Source: Euryodendron excelsum (lineage: Eukaryota; Streptophyta; Magnoliopsida; Ericales; Pentaphylacaceae). From it: DNA of 64,000 nt. Made by a program: the position numbers and the translations under genes. Each line of letters begins with the position of its first letter. Position 1 is the stretch's first letter. Positions 35,931 through 48,768 of the stretch are shown here, one piece after another. The stretch covers positions 1,699,001 through 1,763,000 of the forward strand of contig CM065381.1 in the NCBI GenBank assembly GCA_033060915.1, in the 5' to 3' direction. The notes beneath the pieces were generated by a model. It was not told where the DNA came from, did no database searches, and worked only from the letters and a program-made list of their open reading frames with translations.

Positions 35931-36426
35931 CAAAAACAAATTATTGTTTAAAGTTGTCACCTTAAGTCTCGAATTGTTTAGAGCTACCCTGGCGCATAGT
36001 AAAGTAAATAGCACTTCTTTCTATGCCTCTAATCTTAAGTTTGGATCACCCTTCACTCTTCACTCTTCTAGGATTAGACCAAAATACAGTAGACGGTGGT
36101 TCTATCTATGCCTCTTATATTGGGTTTGAATTACCCTCCATTCTCCACTCTTTTAAGACTTTGGTCCTTTAACACCAAAAAAAAAATAAAAATAAAAACA
36201 AAGAAAAGTGTTGTTTGCCAATTTAGCTATGCAATTTCGTTTAGGAAAATGTTATCTGTAACTACGGTTGTAAATTACTCACCATCTAATAAATGTCATA
36301 TTAAATGAGTTCCACTAATTAATGATAAAACTCATTTGATGTGACACTCGTTAGGTGATAAATGATCTCGAGTTAGAGTTGTGGGTAGAAGTGCTATTTC
36401 TTTTATGTTTTCATTTTAAATTAAAA

Positions 36427-36613
36427 AAGTGTTTGAATGTAATTTATTTAATAATTTATAATTTATATTTAAAATTTTTTTTAAAAATATTTAAGTGAGT
36501 AACTTAAAAAAATAATTTATGTTTAATTATATTTTTTTTAAAAAATTATTTTTAAAATATAACTTTTTATAAATAACTCATAACTTATAATAAATCTGTA
36601 ACGCAAACACTCT
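36427..36613. mobile_element. AT-rich MITE-like sequence with AGTGTTTG ends
   Basis: AGTGTTTGAATGTAA at the left and its imperfect complement TGTAACGCAAACACT at the right enclose almost pure A/T sequence. No target duplication identified. Confidence 0.35.
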
Positions 36614-38265
36614 CGATAAACAAATTACTAACATGGGGCAGCAGAGCAGGAAAATCGTGTAGTAGTGTACGAATCACGTGGTTATGATATTTCATAATTA
36701 CGCAAGAAAATCAATGTACGATTCACATGATTCTGTTCTGGACATTGATAATACTTCTGTCCTAGGTTGGATATTGACTCATGCCAACATTAGTACAGCT
36801 TCAGGGATCATAAATCATAATGGTCTGTAACACAGATAAGAAGCACTACTTGACCTTCCTTCACGGCATGACTCCGCGAGCAAGCAAGACAGGCTGGCTA
36901 TGGGCGAAAGCATGGGGGGCCACATTCTCTCTAGTCCGTGTTGATCAATTTTTATTTTTATTTTTTAATGCTATATAATGTCTAGGCTATTAATCGATTA
37001 CTACATGGAGATTGTGCAGGGTCATCCACCGTAAAAATTGTAAGAATTCATATAATTAATGCGGAAGTGTAAACTCAAAAGTATACCTTGTTCTGATCAA
37101 TCAGAAAGCAAGATAAAAGTTCAAGTAACCAAAGGATGTTTTAAATGCATGTTCATCTTCATACTTGTTAAATACTCGCAATGGATAGTATTACATAGAA
37201 TGAAAGTATCAAACTATTCAAAATACAATAGTCATCTTCAACGCTTATAGTAATACACAAAAGAAAAAAGAGAAGAAGAATAAAGTTAGTGTTGTTTTTT
37301 GTTTGAATCACCTTACTTTGAATGTCTTGGTGGTTATATTGACACTCAAGAGTAAGAGGTACATCTAAGAGTTACAAACCCATGAGTGTGTTTGTTCTAA
37401 TAGATGTATCTGTAGTCCATATTAGTATAACTACTTAGTTGATCCATACATTGCATGAAAAGTGCAGGAATTGAACTTCAAATTTAATGTTTAGTATGAG
37501 TACCAGCAGTCTGGTGGGCCAACCCTTACTGTTCTTTACAGACTGTTGTTGATGCGTATGAATGCACTGCAGTGATGATATTATTGCCGGGGAACGCTTT
37601 GGCCAACCTAATGAAACATACTGTGTGTTTAATTATAACAAAGGCATGTGAAATTGTTCAAAAGGAGCTGCACAACAATGATGTTCACGTTAACAACACA
37701 ATAGGTAGAGATGTCATGATCTTGACATTGACATTTCTATGTAAAACATGCCTTCTGCAAATCATTGTGGGCATCATTGTGAAAGAGAAAAAGTTCCTAT
37801 GCATTTCCGAAACTTTTTACACAATACGATAAATCAAATTAAATGCTCCTCGAGTTACAGAGTCAAAATTTTCTTCTTTTTTTCTTTTTGTTCTCTTCTT
37901 TTTTGGGGTTTTTTTTTATAAAAAAAATCTTTTTAAAAAGTGATCCGAACATCTCTTTTGCCTTCCCTCCCGTAGAAGTCCAAACTGTAGACAGAATGCA
38001 TGGACTCTGTTTTAATATAATGTTTCCCAAGAAGACACCAACCAAAAAAAAAGTAAAAGGAGAAAAAAAAAAGGTGTTTGGCAAGTAGAAAAATTGACCA
38101 TCACAAACTCATTAATGCCGGCGGCCACGGCAGAAAATATGGCGGATTTTCATGACGGCCGGTGGAAAGCGGCATATATCACCCGCATGAGTTAAGACTT
38201 AAGAGACCTTCCGGCGCCACCGCACTCTGGGCCAGTTATATTAATACCATGAAATGCATTATTGT

Positions 38266-38446
38266 TAGGGATGACAATTAGATTCAAAAAATTTGAACAC
38301 TGTTTTCCCTCGCTTCTAATAGAAAGGGTTTATGATATAAATAAATTGGTTAGAGGCGAGATATGGAGAAAAAAAACATAATCGGATGTGTGTTTAGGAC
38401 GGGATAAAGTTCAAGTCATCCCACCTAAAACCCGACCCGATTATAT
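38266..38446. mobile_element. Partial MITE of the GGATGGCAA family, copy 2
   Basis: It begins TAGGGATGACAATT and shares TAATAGAAAGGGTTTA, AGAAAAAAAACATAA, GGACGGG and ACCCGACCC with the copy at 10664. The right inverted end is missing or unrecognisable. Confidence 0.55.
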
Positions 38447-38630
38447 TATGAAATTCTTAAATTATATATATATATAAGTTGTATTTACCTTTATATTTTG
38501 TCTTTCTTCTACGTAGCGCTCTAAATACTTTGATACTTTTAAAATGCCATGTTACAGGGGCAATTGATTAAATAACTATTGAATTTGTATAATTATTCAA
38601 CCCACCCTATTAGTGTTATAAGATATTTAT

Positions 38631-38652
38631 ATACATACATACATACATACAT
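38631..38652. repeat. (ATAC)5 microsatellite
   Basis: Tetranucleotide repeat ATACATAC..., running into a TATATA tract. Confidence 0.85.
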
Positions 38653-41600
38653 ATATATACATATATATAAGATTGTCAAGCATATCAAGTTAAAGAACAT
38701 TTAGATTAAGTTCAACAAAAATTAAACTTAACCAGGTGACTATAATTCCCTATCTAACCAAAAAAAAAATATATATTTTCACTTATTGTTATCCATTTAG
38801 TTTCCTATTTACCTATACATTTTTAAATACTCTCTTATATTCACTAACTTTCCATGCTAAATACAAACTTTTCCTCTCAAAATCTTATATTTTGTTTTCC
38901 TTTCTATCTCTTCCTAAAAAATTTAGGTTTCTTACATATATAAAACTACTAATGAATAAAGTTAGCTACCCATTTATTAAAAGAAAAAAATATGAAAAGA
39001 TAAATACTTGTGTTAATCCTAGCATAGTTAGAAATGAATGTATTTGGACAAAGCATTAATCTATTATCAAATATATACTAAGCTATAGCAAAATAATATG
39101 AAATTAGATGAAATTTTTTTTAATGAAGTGCCCTCTTTGCAATCTTCACCTCATACTCCTTTTTCTCATTTATTAGTTAATGGTTTAACTATATATTTTG
39201 ATTTCAATTTTTCTAAAATTACTATGCACTTTTTAATTACTCAATTAACAATTACATTTTAACAAAAACTTCATATAATAAAATTGTTTTCAACTAACGA
39301 GTAGTTACAAGAAATTAAGAGAAACTAATAACAAACTGTGGGATAACCATATAGAAACTTAAAATCTTCAATTTTAAATTCTAATTTTCTGTAAGTTCTA
39401 ATTAAGCTTTTATTATATTTCATAAAAGCATCCATTGAAATGATTCAGTGTTCCAAATACTTATTCGATTCTTAATAATTTCTCCATTCATATTTTTTTA
39501 TATCGTCTTTTTTTTTTTTTTGGCCATGTCTCCGGCCCATCAGGTCGTTTTTTGCTTCAGCTTGCTATACTTATCATGGTATTGAAGAAGGGAAAATTCT
39601 ACGGTATATTTGTAGTTTTCACAATACCGGTATCTTGAAGGTAATTAAGATCAGTTCATGTAGTAAGTTAGTTCTAGGGAAAACTAATATCAGTCCTGGA
39701 GCTAAGTAAATTTTTTTTTTTTTACTGTTTTGCAAAATTAGCGACCATCAGAATCGAGACGAAAAAAGTTACCACTTGAAATGAACTTGGAGTGATTTTA
39801 GTTACCTTTCTCGGTATAGTACCATCACATTTGTAGTATTTGAGACTTTCTCCATTTTTCTTCAAAAATTTTCATTCAATGCTTAAATTTTTCTACATTT
39901 TAATTCAACCAGTGAAATTTGTAAGGATAAATATTATAAAAAACAGTTGGTGGAAAGTTAGTTGGAAGGAGTCTGCAAAAGGAGTGAGGAATCAGGATCC
40001 ACAGATGTTGCGCGCACAACAGACATAGCATTTGCATGCATTCGATGCAGCAAGTTTAAATACTTTTTGGATTGACGACACATAAAGGGTCTTCCCTGAC
40101 CCCGGAGCACGGTCAACGAGAAATAATTATTTTAATATAAAAATAACCTAATATGAAATTATATTTTTAATTAAATTTGAGTTATTTTATTCCTGATGTG
40201 CCTTTTCATGTTTTTAAATTCATTACTCTGATTCATGCCCCACGGTGGAAGGAGTAGTGGAAGGAGAGAGGGTTCTGGACAATGGTGGACGGAGGACCCC
40301 ACTCTGAAACTTCATAACTTTTTTGGGTTTTTCGTTATTTATGGTATGGTGTGTGATAGACATAACTACCCTCTTGAAATTCTAATGAAGATAAAATTAG
40401 AATATGTTTAACATATCACTAAGGAGGCATGTTAAAAACGACCATAAATGGTACAAGTCATTGTAATATTTCCCTTAACAAAATTTTAGAAACGCTAGAG
40501 GTACCTCGATAGAGATAGGGTTGAGTTACAAAAAACTGACATAGATGGCATGTCTTTGACCAAATTGAAAAGATGATTAATCGAGTTACGCATAAGTTAA
40601 CCCAGATACTTCCAACACATAACTAACAAATTTTTTTTTTATTTTTAAAAACACTAGCTATTTAAGTATTGAAATTTATTGGAAACTTGATTAATTTCGA
40701 CACATATCAACTATATTGATAAAATATGCCAAAATAAATAAATGAACAAAATCAAAACTTAAGAGCAGAAGAATAATTATTAATACTGAGAAGGAAGATT
40801 TGAGTATATTGAGTAGTGTAACAATCAAGTTTGAGAAATGAATTTGAGGTTTTGAGAGAATTCATGACCAGAGATGAGGCTCAGCAAATTAAAACTTGAC
40901 AAAAAAATGTTATGAAGATATATAACTAGAAAGTTTAACATAAGGCATGAAATACTTTTAAATTTCTAAATTCAGAATAATACATGTTAAATTAAAATAC
41001 TTTTATTCATTTAATATTTCATTTATCTTATTAAAATAACATTACCCAAATTTGGCTATTTATCTATTGTCCTTTAAATTTTCAATAATCCTAGTTCATG
41101 TGTATATATAAATGTATATGCCCTTTTCTGATATTGTATTGTCAATACGATATTTTTTGTTCCCCAACTGAATTAGTGACATTTCTATTTTTTCTAAAAG
41201 TTTTCGTAAATTGCAAATCTGTCATTGTATTTCACACTTATTGTCTATCTCCTTTAAATATTGAGCATTTGGGTTTGTTCCATTAATTTTTTTACTTTTG
41301 TGTATTTGATGGCTGCTGATTTGGGTTTAATTAGATTTAAATAGTGCGTTTAATATGTTAGGTAACTGCAATTTGTGTTTAATTTTTGAGTTACTGATTT
41401 GCAAAAATTTGTTTATGTTAGAAGTTTGACACTAGGGTCACAATTTTATTGAATTGCATTTGAATTTAAAGTTTAATATAGGGCATTTTACTAAGAAAAT
41501 ATCAAAATATACTGATTTTACCAACATAGTATTAAAATATATAAAACCACCAATTTAGTAGTTTTACATACTTCTTAATTTTCATTAATGTTGCCCTTTT

Positions 41601-42436
41601 AATTTCAATAAGATAATTGATAATCAAATACTCTTTTACAAACTCTTTATAACACCGTTTTGAAGAGTAAAATTTATACTCATGACTATAAAAATTAAGA
41701 GATCTTAAAGTATTGTAGAAATTTCATGTCAAAAGTACATAAATAAATAAAAAAAGTAAGCAAGAACACAGCATAAAGAATGAAGAAGGTACAATAATAT
41801 ATTTTCCATTTTCTTTTAATGAAGCAATTGATTTTTCCTTCAAAAAATAAATATAAGTGATATAACGTCAGTAGAAGTGACACACGTTTTTCTCTGAACA
41901 ATATCATATATATACATCATATATGGGGAGATTTGGGGGCCAAATTTCTTCACCCTCTGAACTAACTAAGCTCTCTCGACTATATTGATGAACCTCATGT
42001 GATATAACAACTAGCATCTTTAAGCACAATTGTTAGGGGTAAATTTGTCCACTGGGAGCTACCAATTGTGACACAATACTAGATTGGTAATTTTTTTAAA
42101 TTTTTATACTACTTCGGTGAAATAAACAGATCTAAAATTTCAGATTTAGTCACAATTTCATATATGATTAATATAAATTTCGTCCTTAGTAAACAAAAAT
42201 TCTGGATCGCCCTGCTGATCCATTTTCCAAAGTCTACCGCTCATCCAGTATGCTTCAAAATAGTGATGAAAAACTGCCACCTTGAACCCTAACAACAACG
42301 AGGTCGTCAAATACTGTACAAATGTAATTGTTATTGTTGCATGCGCATGGTATATGGGGAATCCACAAGTCGCAAAACACAGTAGGAGTTGGTGCAAAGA
42401 GGCTGTCGGCTAACAACTAGCAACTGCCACCTTCAC

Positions 42437-42640
42437 TTTTTTTCTTTTTTTTCTTTTTTTTTTTTGCTAATCGGGTGTCCGGATCATCTTGCGGTCACCT
42501 CGACTAATTCTGAAATCTGTGTAGTCCTCCCGTCTCCCATAAATTAGATAATTATCAAGCCAAAGGCTTTGAAAAAAACTCTTGCACTTGGTTAGAGTTG
42601 AAGCCCTTACCTCCCTTTGAGAGGCCATGAGTTCTGGCCA
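42437..42640 (-). mobile_element. SINE on the minus strand with A-rich tail
   Basis: On the minus strand GACGGGAGGACTACACAG, ATTAGTCGAGGTGACCGCAA and GATCCGGACACCCGATTAGC lead into an A-rich tail (42437-42465). This is the same 3' module as the SINE at 34631. The 5' side (CTCAAAGGGAGGTAAGGGC ...) has no clear B box; the 5' end is approximate. Confidence 0.6.
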
Positions 42641-42685
42641 CCTTCGCATTTGCTCCTATCATGTGATTGCTCTAGTGTGCGTGTG

Positions 42686-42687
<2 letters not shown>

Positions 42688-42723
<36 letters not shown>
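42688..42723. repeat. (CA)18 microsatellite with (AT)n tail
   Basis: Uninterrupted CA repeat followed by TATATATATA. Confidence 0.92.
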
Positions 42724-42733
<10 letters not shown>

Positions 42734-43244
42734 AGTAATCCTATGCATACTCATTTCTCATTGTATTTTTTTGAAAAAATTATACTTTGTACCATTGCAC
42801 TTTACACCGAATCTCACTTCATGATATATACTTTTAATTGTAATAATTAAATTCATGTACTTTTAATTAGTTACAATATTACCCTCCTGTAAGCATTCGT
42901 TTATGCAATTGATGGCCAAAAATCTTGTGCGTTTCACGTGACCCTTTTTTAAGAGAAAATGTATTTTCACACCATTTTAGTGCTCAAAAGCCCTCATCTC
43001 TCACTAATTTCTTTCAAAGTCTCTAAAAATTAAGTCATTTTATGTGTAAAACGAAAATAAAGTTACAAAAAATGTAAAACCTCTAATTCCTTTAATTATT
43101 TTTGAATTTTTTTTCAATTTCATAATTTTAGTTTGTTAATGCAACTCTTTGGACATCTTGGTAAATTATCTTTTTGCTGAGAGTATTCTAAAAAAAAAAA
43201 ATTAAAGTTTGAGAGTATATTTGGAACCTTATAGAAATATTATG

Positions 43245-43325
43245 ATATTAGGGTTTTATCCCGTGGCAAATATACACATATTAGGGTTTTGTCCCATAGG
43301 AAATATATACATATTAGGTTATAGA
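43245..43325. repeat. 33-bp tandem repeat, about 2.4 copies
   Basis: ATATTAGGG or ATATTAGGT starts units at 43245, 43278 and 43311. Each full unit contains TTTTNTCCCNTNGGNAAATATA. Confidence 0.7.
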
Positions 43326-43794
43326 GTTAGGGGCGGTGATTTTGTTTTGAAAGGAAACACACAGAGAGAGATAAAGATTGTGGTACGTAGAAGGAGGTGA
43401 AGGTGTGTGTTTCGTTTTCGAACAAGCTATCCGACCAACGGCAAAGAGGTAGGGTGATAGATTAATTCCATATTCTCTCATTATATACCTGTATTTGTAT
43501 CTCCATTCGTACCTCATGTGCTTGTGTTGTGGTGTTTAGTTGATCCACGGTGGGATAGATTTTGTGAGTGATATGATGGGCTTTGGGTGGATCATGAGAG
43601 GAAGAGTGGGTACTGGTTATATTTTTGCTCATGGCGGTGGAGGCCAAGGAGTTTGGAAGAGACTGCCATAGGCAGTGCAGTGATTGCAAAGTGTAGGTTT
43701 CAGTTGTATATCTAATGGTTGCATGTATGTATGCAGAGCTTTGGTTGATTTTCTTTTGGGTTACCTTTTTAGAAGACATGGGCGGTTATTAAAT

Positions 43795-43816
43795 ATATAT
43801 ATATATATATATATAT
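43795..43816. repeat. (AT)11 microsatellite
   Basis: Uninterrupted AT repeat. Confidence 0.88.
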
Positions 43817-44237
43817 CAATAAGAGATAGGGGCTGATTTTATTTACAGAGAGAGGACCCAGATTTTAGAGAGGGAAAGTTTCGATTTCTCGAGAGACAGT
43901 GGGTTTGTCATGGGGAAAAGAGGAAAAAGAATAGAATGGACAAAAAAAAAAGGAAAGAAGAGGGAATAAAGAAGCAAAAGAAATGGAATCAAAATCTGCA
44001 GATTTTTTATGCAGCAAATCTGGCCGTGACTTGGATGCAGGAGAAGACCTGGCAAATAATCTAGTGTGGGTGATTCCCCAGCAACTATGGTGCACCCTCG
44101 TGTGTACGGGCTCCTCGGGCAAGTTTTAAGTTTCTTAAACACCCTATTCTACGTTTTTTTTTTTTTTTTTACTTTCTAAATCCATTTTTGAGGTCCATTT
44201 TATCAGATTCTGAAACTAAGTAGTACAATTAAAACAC

Positions 44238-47200
44238 CAAGTGGTTATTGACCACCAATGTAAGATGGTGACTGCCTACACACCAGAGGGAGATTGCTTT
44301 TATTTTTGGGGAGATTCTAGAGCAGTACCACCCCCACCGTTGCCAGATTTGAAATGGCAAAATCATTTGACTGGATTACTGGCAAGCTTAGTGCTCAGTA
44401 ATAATATTAAGCAAGACTCCAGACTCTCTCAAGTTGTTTGTGAGTACTTTGATCTATTCTCTGATGAATTACCTGGATTACCCCCACAGAGAGATGTGGA
44501 GTTTTGTATTGACTTGCAGCCTAGCACTGCACCTATATCGATCACTCCCTATCGATTGGCACCTACAGAGCTTAAAGAGCTTAAGACACAACTACAGGAA
44601 TTGATTGATCTTGGCTTTATAAGGCCAAGCACATCTCCATGGGGAGCTTCTACAGTTTTTGCTAAGAAGAAAGATGGGACTTTGAGGTTATGTGTGGACT
44701 ATCGGCAGTTAAATAGCGTTACTATTAAGAATAAGTATCCTTTGCCGATAATTGATGACTTATTTGACTAATTGAGAGGGTCAAAATGTTTCTCGAAGAT
44801 AGACCTTTGATCTGGGTATCATCAATTACAGGTTAGAGACGAGGATATACCTAAGACTGCATTTCGTACTTGTTACCGTCACTATGAGTTTGTGGTCATA
44901 TCGTTTGGGTTGACAAATACCCTAGCTGTGTTCATGGATCTCATGAACAGGATATTTCAACCTTACCTAGATTCTTTTGTGGTGGTGTTTATTGACGACA
45001 TCTTCATTTATTCTCCATCAGTGGAGGAACATGAGAAACACTTGAAGATTGTTCTTCAGGCTCTCCAAGAGCATCACTTGTATGCTAAAGTGAGTAAATG
45101 TGAGTTTTGGTTGTTAGAGGTGAAATTTCTTGGGCAAGTTGTTTTTGTAGGGGGTATCTCTATTGATTCTACTAAGGTAGAGGCAATGACTAATTGGGGG
45201 AGGCCTAAGTCGGTATTTGAGATTTGTAACTTCCTTGGGTTGGCTGGTTACTACCGAAGGTTCATAAAGGACTTCTCTTGTTTAACGGGTCCAATGACTC
45301 GGTTGACTCGGAAGGGAGTCAAATTTCAGTGGGACGATGCTTGTGAGGAGGCATGCCAAGAACTGAAGAAGAGGCTAACTAGTGCGCCTATACTTGTGGT
45401 TCCAGCACGTGGTTTGGGTTATGCTGTGTACTATGATGCGTCTAAGGATGGTTTGGGTTGTGTGTTGATACAAGAGGAGAAAGTTGTGGCTTATGGGTCT
45501 CGTCAGCTGAGACCGCATGAGCAGAATTATTCTACCCATGACTTAGAGTTAGCAGCCGTAGTCTTTGCTTTGAAATCTTGGAGACATTATTTGTATAGAG
45601 AGCAATTTGAGGTGTTTTCAGACCATAAGAGTCTAAAATATCTATTTACTCAAAAAGATCTTAATATGAGATAGAGGCGTTGGATGGAGTACCTAGAGGA
45701 TTATGATTGCACTTTGCAATACCATCTTGGTAAGGCAAATATGGTGGCTAATGCTTTGAGTCGTAAGTCTCTAGGTATAGTTGCTTGTATAGTTGTTCAT
45801 GAGTGGCAGATGATGGAGGACTTGAGTGAGTATAAACTTTAGTTAGAGGAGAGACCTAATCCAATAGTGTTTTGCAGTCTTGTGGCTATGCCTATGCTTT
45901 TGACTAGAGTAATTGAGGCTCAAAGACTAGATCTTTTGTTAAAGTCTATTCGTATATGACTCCAGGCAAGTGAGGAGTCTAGTGATTGGGTAGTTCATAC
46001 TGATGGTAGTTTGCTGCATGGTGGGAGAGTTTTTGTCCCTAATGATGAGTAGTTGAGATTAGATATTCTTAGAGAGTTCCATCACTCTCGGTTTGCGGTT
46101 CATCCAGTTGGTACTAAGATGTATCGTGATCTTAGCCATCAATATTGGTGGAGTGGCGAGAAAAAAAATGGGGCTAAATTTGTGTCACGATGTCTTACTT
46201 GTTAACAAGTGAAGGCTGAGCATCAACGACCAGTAAGGTTATTGCAGACTTTGGCAGTGGCAGAGTGGAAATGGGAGTATGTTACCATGGATTTTGTGTC
46301 TGGTTTGCCGAGATCTTTACGAGGTCATGATTCTATTTTGGGTTATAGTGGACCAGTTAATGAAGTCAGCCCATTTTTTACCTGTTTGTACTACAGATAC
46401 ATCAGATGCGTTAGTTAGGCTGTATATTCGAGAGATAGTCAGATTACATGGGGTTCCAGTTTCAATTGTATCAGATAGAGATTTGAATTTCACTGCTCAT
46501 TGTTGGTAGAGTTTTCAGGAGACATTAGTCACACAATTATTTTTCAGTACTGCATTTCATCCTCAGACAGACCGGCAATCTGAGAGGGTGATACAAATCT
46601 TAGAGGATATGCTTAGAGCATGTGTTATGGATTTTCGGTGTAGTTGGGAGAATCATATTCCTCTAGTGGAGTTTGTGTATAATAATAGTTACCAATCTAG
46701 TATTGAGGTGGCATCTTACGAGGCATTATATGGTAGACCATGTAAATAGCCTTTGTGTTGGGCTGAGATTGGTGAGACTGCTGTGTTGAGACCAAACTTA
46801 GTACAAGAGACCACTGAGAAGGTGAAACAAATTCGTCAGCCTATTCTCACAGCTCAGAGTCGTCAGAAAAGTTATGTTGATAGAAGGAGGCAACCTTTAT
46901 CTTTTGAGGTTGGTGACCGTGTGTTCCTGAAAGTAACGCCACCTAGAGGTGTTATGCGTTTTGGAAAAAGGGGAAGTTGTCCCTCAGATATATTGGTCCT
47001 TTTGAGATCTTAGAAAAAGTTGGTGCAGTGGCTTATTGATTAGCACTTCCACCCCAAATGGCTGGAGTTCATAGTGTGTTCCATGTTTATTATGTTTATG
47101 TAGATATCCATATTACATAATATTGCATTGCATTAATCTTGACTATAGGCACTAGCTCACCCTTGCTAGGCCTTACAGGTAATACCTGAGGTGAGGAGGA

Positions 47201-47534
47201 GAACTCCGTTCTTGAGTTATCATGATGATGAGGCCTATGTTGAACATTGAGTAAATTATGGTTTTTCATGGATATTATCATATTTGGATTATTTGTGATG
47301 TAGAGTCACGTTTAGAGTAAGATATTGAATGAATGCCTTATTTTGAGATTTTAGGACGATAGATGCTTTGTGTATTATAGTTTAGATATTTCATGGACTA
47401 TGCAATTGTCAGACATTATTCTTATTTATAATTGTTGAGAGCTAGACAAACAGTAATTTTGTTATATTTGAAATTGTCCAAAAAATTACAGGTTATTCCC
47501 ATTATAACTCACCCCCAATTTTCGGGGCGTCACA
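44238..47534 (+). mobile_element. 5'-truncated Ty3/gypsy relic
   Basis: The segment starts abruptly inside the protease-RT junction, with no gag, primer site or 5' LTR before it, and runs through RT, RNase H and integrase to about 47100. About 400 bp further, ACTCACCCCCAATTTTCGGGGCGTCACA ends at 47534 and resembles the tail of a chromovirus LTR, so 47110-47534 may be a diverged or partial 3' LTR. Domain words match Tekay/Del-type chromoviruses. A 16-base poly-T lies upstream near 44155. The truncation suggests deletion or a partial duplication. Confidence 0.82.
44241..47105 (+). pseudogene. Gypsy pol (RT, RNase H, integrase), multi-stop
   Basis: Domains in order: end of protease ([11 protein letters not shown]); RT with [46 protein letters not shown] and [11 protein letters not shown] (catalytic DD intact); RNase H with [37 protein letters not shown] and [10 protein letters not shown]; integrase with the HHCC region (HHSRFAVHPVGTKMYRDL ... 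CLTC), [27 protein letters not shown] and FHPQTDRQSE; and the C-terminal DRVFLKV and FGKRG region. Stops interrupt at 44769, about 44814, 45672, about 45840, about 45957, about 46050, 46203, 46507 and 46747, plus frameshifts near 46350 and 46970. Non-functional. Confidence 0.88.
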
Positions 47535-47746
47535 AAAAACCCACGAATCGTCTCATGTGAGAAAGGATTGAGGGCGTTTGGGAGCCAAAATAGTGAAAAT
47601 ATATGTTTTTGCCTTGAAAAAGGGCCAAGCAGGGGCAAACCCAACAAGGGTCCAGTGAGGGCAACTGCCCCCACTGAATTGACTATTTTCACTACTTTTA
47701 AATTTTTTTTTGTGTATTTGTTTGATCTTATGTTATAAATATATGT

Positions 47747-47862
47747 TTTGCTCCCACTGAATTTACAAATACTTACATTTGCTTTCCTCTGAATTTATAA
47801 ACACTTACATTTGCTTCCCTTTGAATTTACTAATAATTATATTTGCCCCCACCGAATATCAC
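47747..47862. repeat. 31-32 bp tandem repeat, four copies
   Basis: Units begin TTTGCTCCC/TTTGCTTTCC at 47747, 47778, 47810 and 47842, each with GAATTTA and ACTTACA. The flanks include TCTGGATCCGCCCC (about 48184), a phrase also seen at about 42201. This suggests the interior and end of a non-autonomous transposon. Confidence 0.65.
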
Positions 47863-48768
47863 TAAACCTATAGTAAAAATATATATGGATCTTACTAACT
47901 TACATTATTTGGCCAAATAAATAACACAATCTTAATTAACCCTGTATTCATAGACTCTTGGTTACTTAAATCCCAAAATTTCTTCTCGAAATTTTGAACC
48001 TTAGCCAGCCAAATTTGGATTTAATTTTTGGTATAGTTTTTATGTACAACTTTTATACAAATTTTAAACCTTGTGTTCATAGACTCTTGATATAGTCTTT
48101 ATTTATTAAAGAAAATACATTGTCAATTAAAAAAAAAATCATGTATGATGTTGTGTAAATTTTGCTCTCACTCAACAAAAATTCTGGATCCGCCCCTTGG
48201 GCCAAGTAAGGCGCTCATGGCTTTTGGTTATCAATTGCACAAACAGAAACTCACGTACGGGAGGGTGTTGTAACGAATTAAAAGCATATGAAATTAATTA
48301 TTACAATTGAAAGTAGAAGTCCTGAAGTGAGATCCAGTGTAAATAACTTTGTATACAAATTTTGTATAAATCATTTGTAAGCGGCTCTTTTCTCCATTCT
48401 TTTGCCTGCAATAAGTTTTCTTTTCAAGATAAGTAAAAAGTTCTTGGATATGGATTTGTTTAAACCAACTCTCAATTTAAATCACTTGCATGACCGTCCA
48501 ACAGTATATCAAATAATGAATCATAATCAAACATGCAAGGCATACATTTTTTTGCATGGAAAACCCTTGTGCCAACTGCCCAGCTAGGTTTACACGTATT
48601 ACACCTTTTAGTTCGATTTTTGGCATGACATATCTTCATGCTTCAAAATTCAAATGTAGTTAGTTTTTTTTTTTTTTTTTTTTTCTATAAAACACTCTTA
48701 GTACTTAGTTTCACATTTTTGAAGGGTTTTATTTATTGTGTTTTGTACAATTTTTAGGAGGCTATTAT

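Larger units (their letters stand above)
34774..42436. other. Long AT-rich intergenic region, no supported gene
   Basis: Apart from the relics listed separately, no coding region is convincing: open frames are Lys/Phe-rich low complexity. A small GC-rich island at about 38110-38236 (GCCGGCGGCCACGGC and similar) stands out but has no sustained frame. Confidence 0.5.

Noticed and set aside
37843..38088. 81-residue frame rich in Lys/Phe
   Set aside because: Poly-T/poly-A tracts on both strands give opposite open frames; no motif.
43462..44142. Minus-strand frames of 85-105 residues upstream of the gypsy relic
   Set aside because: Overlapping frames of Ser/Thr/Phe-rich low complexity with a microsatellite between them; no domain.
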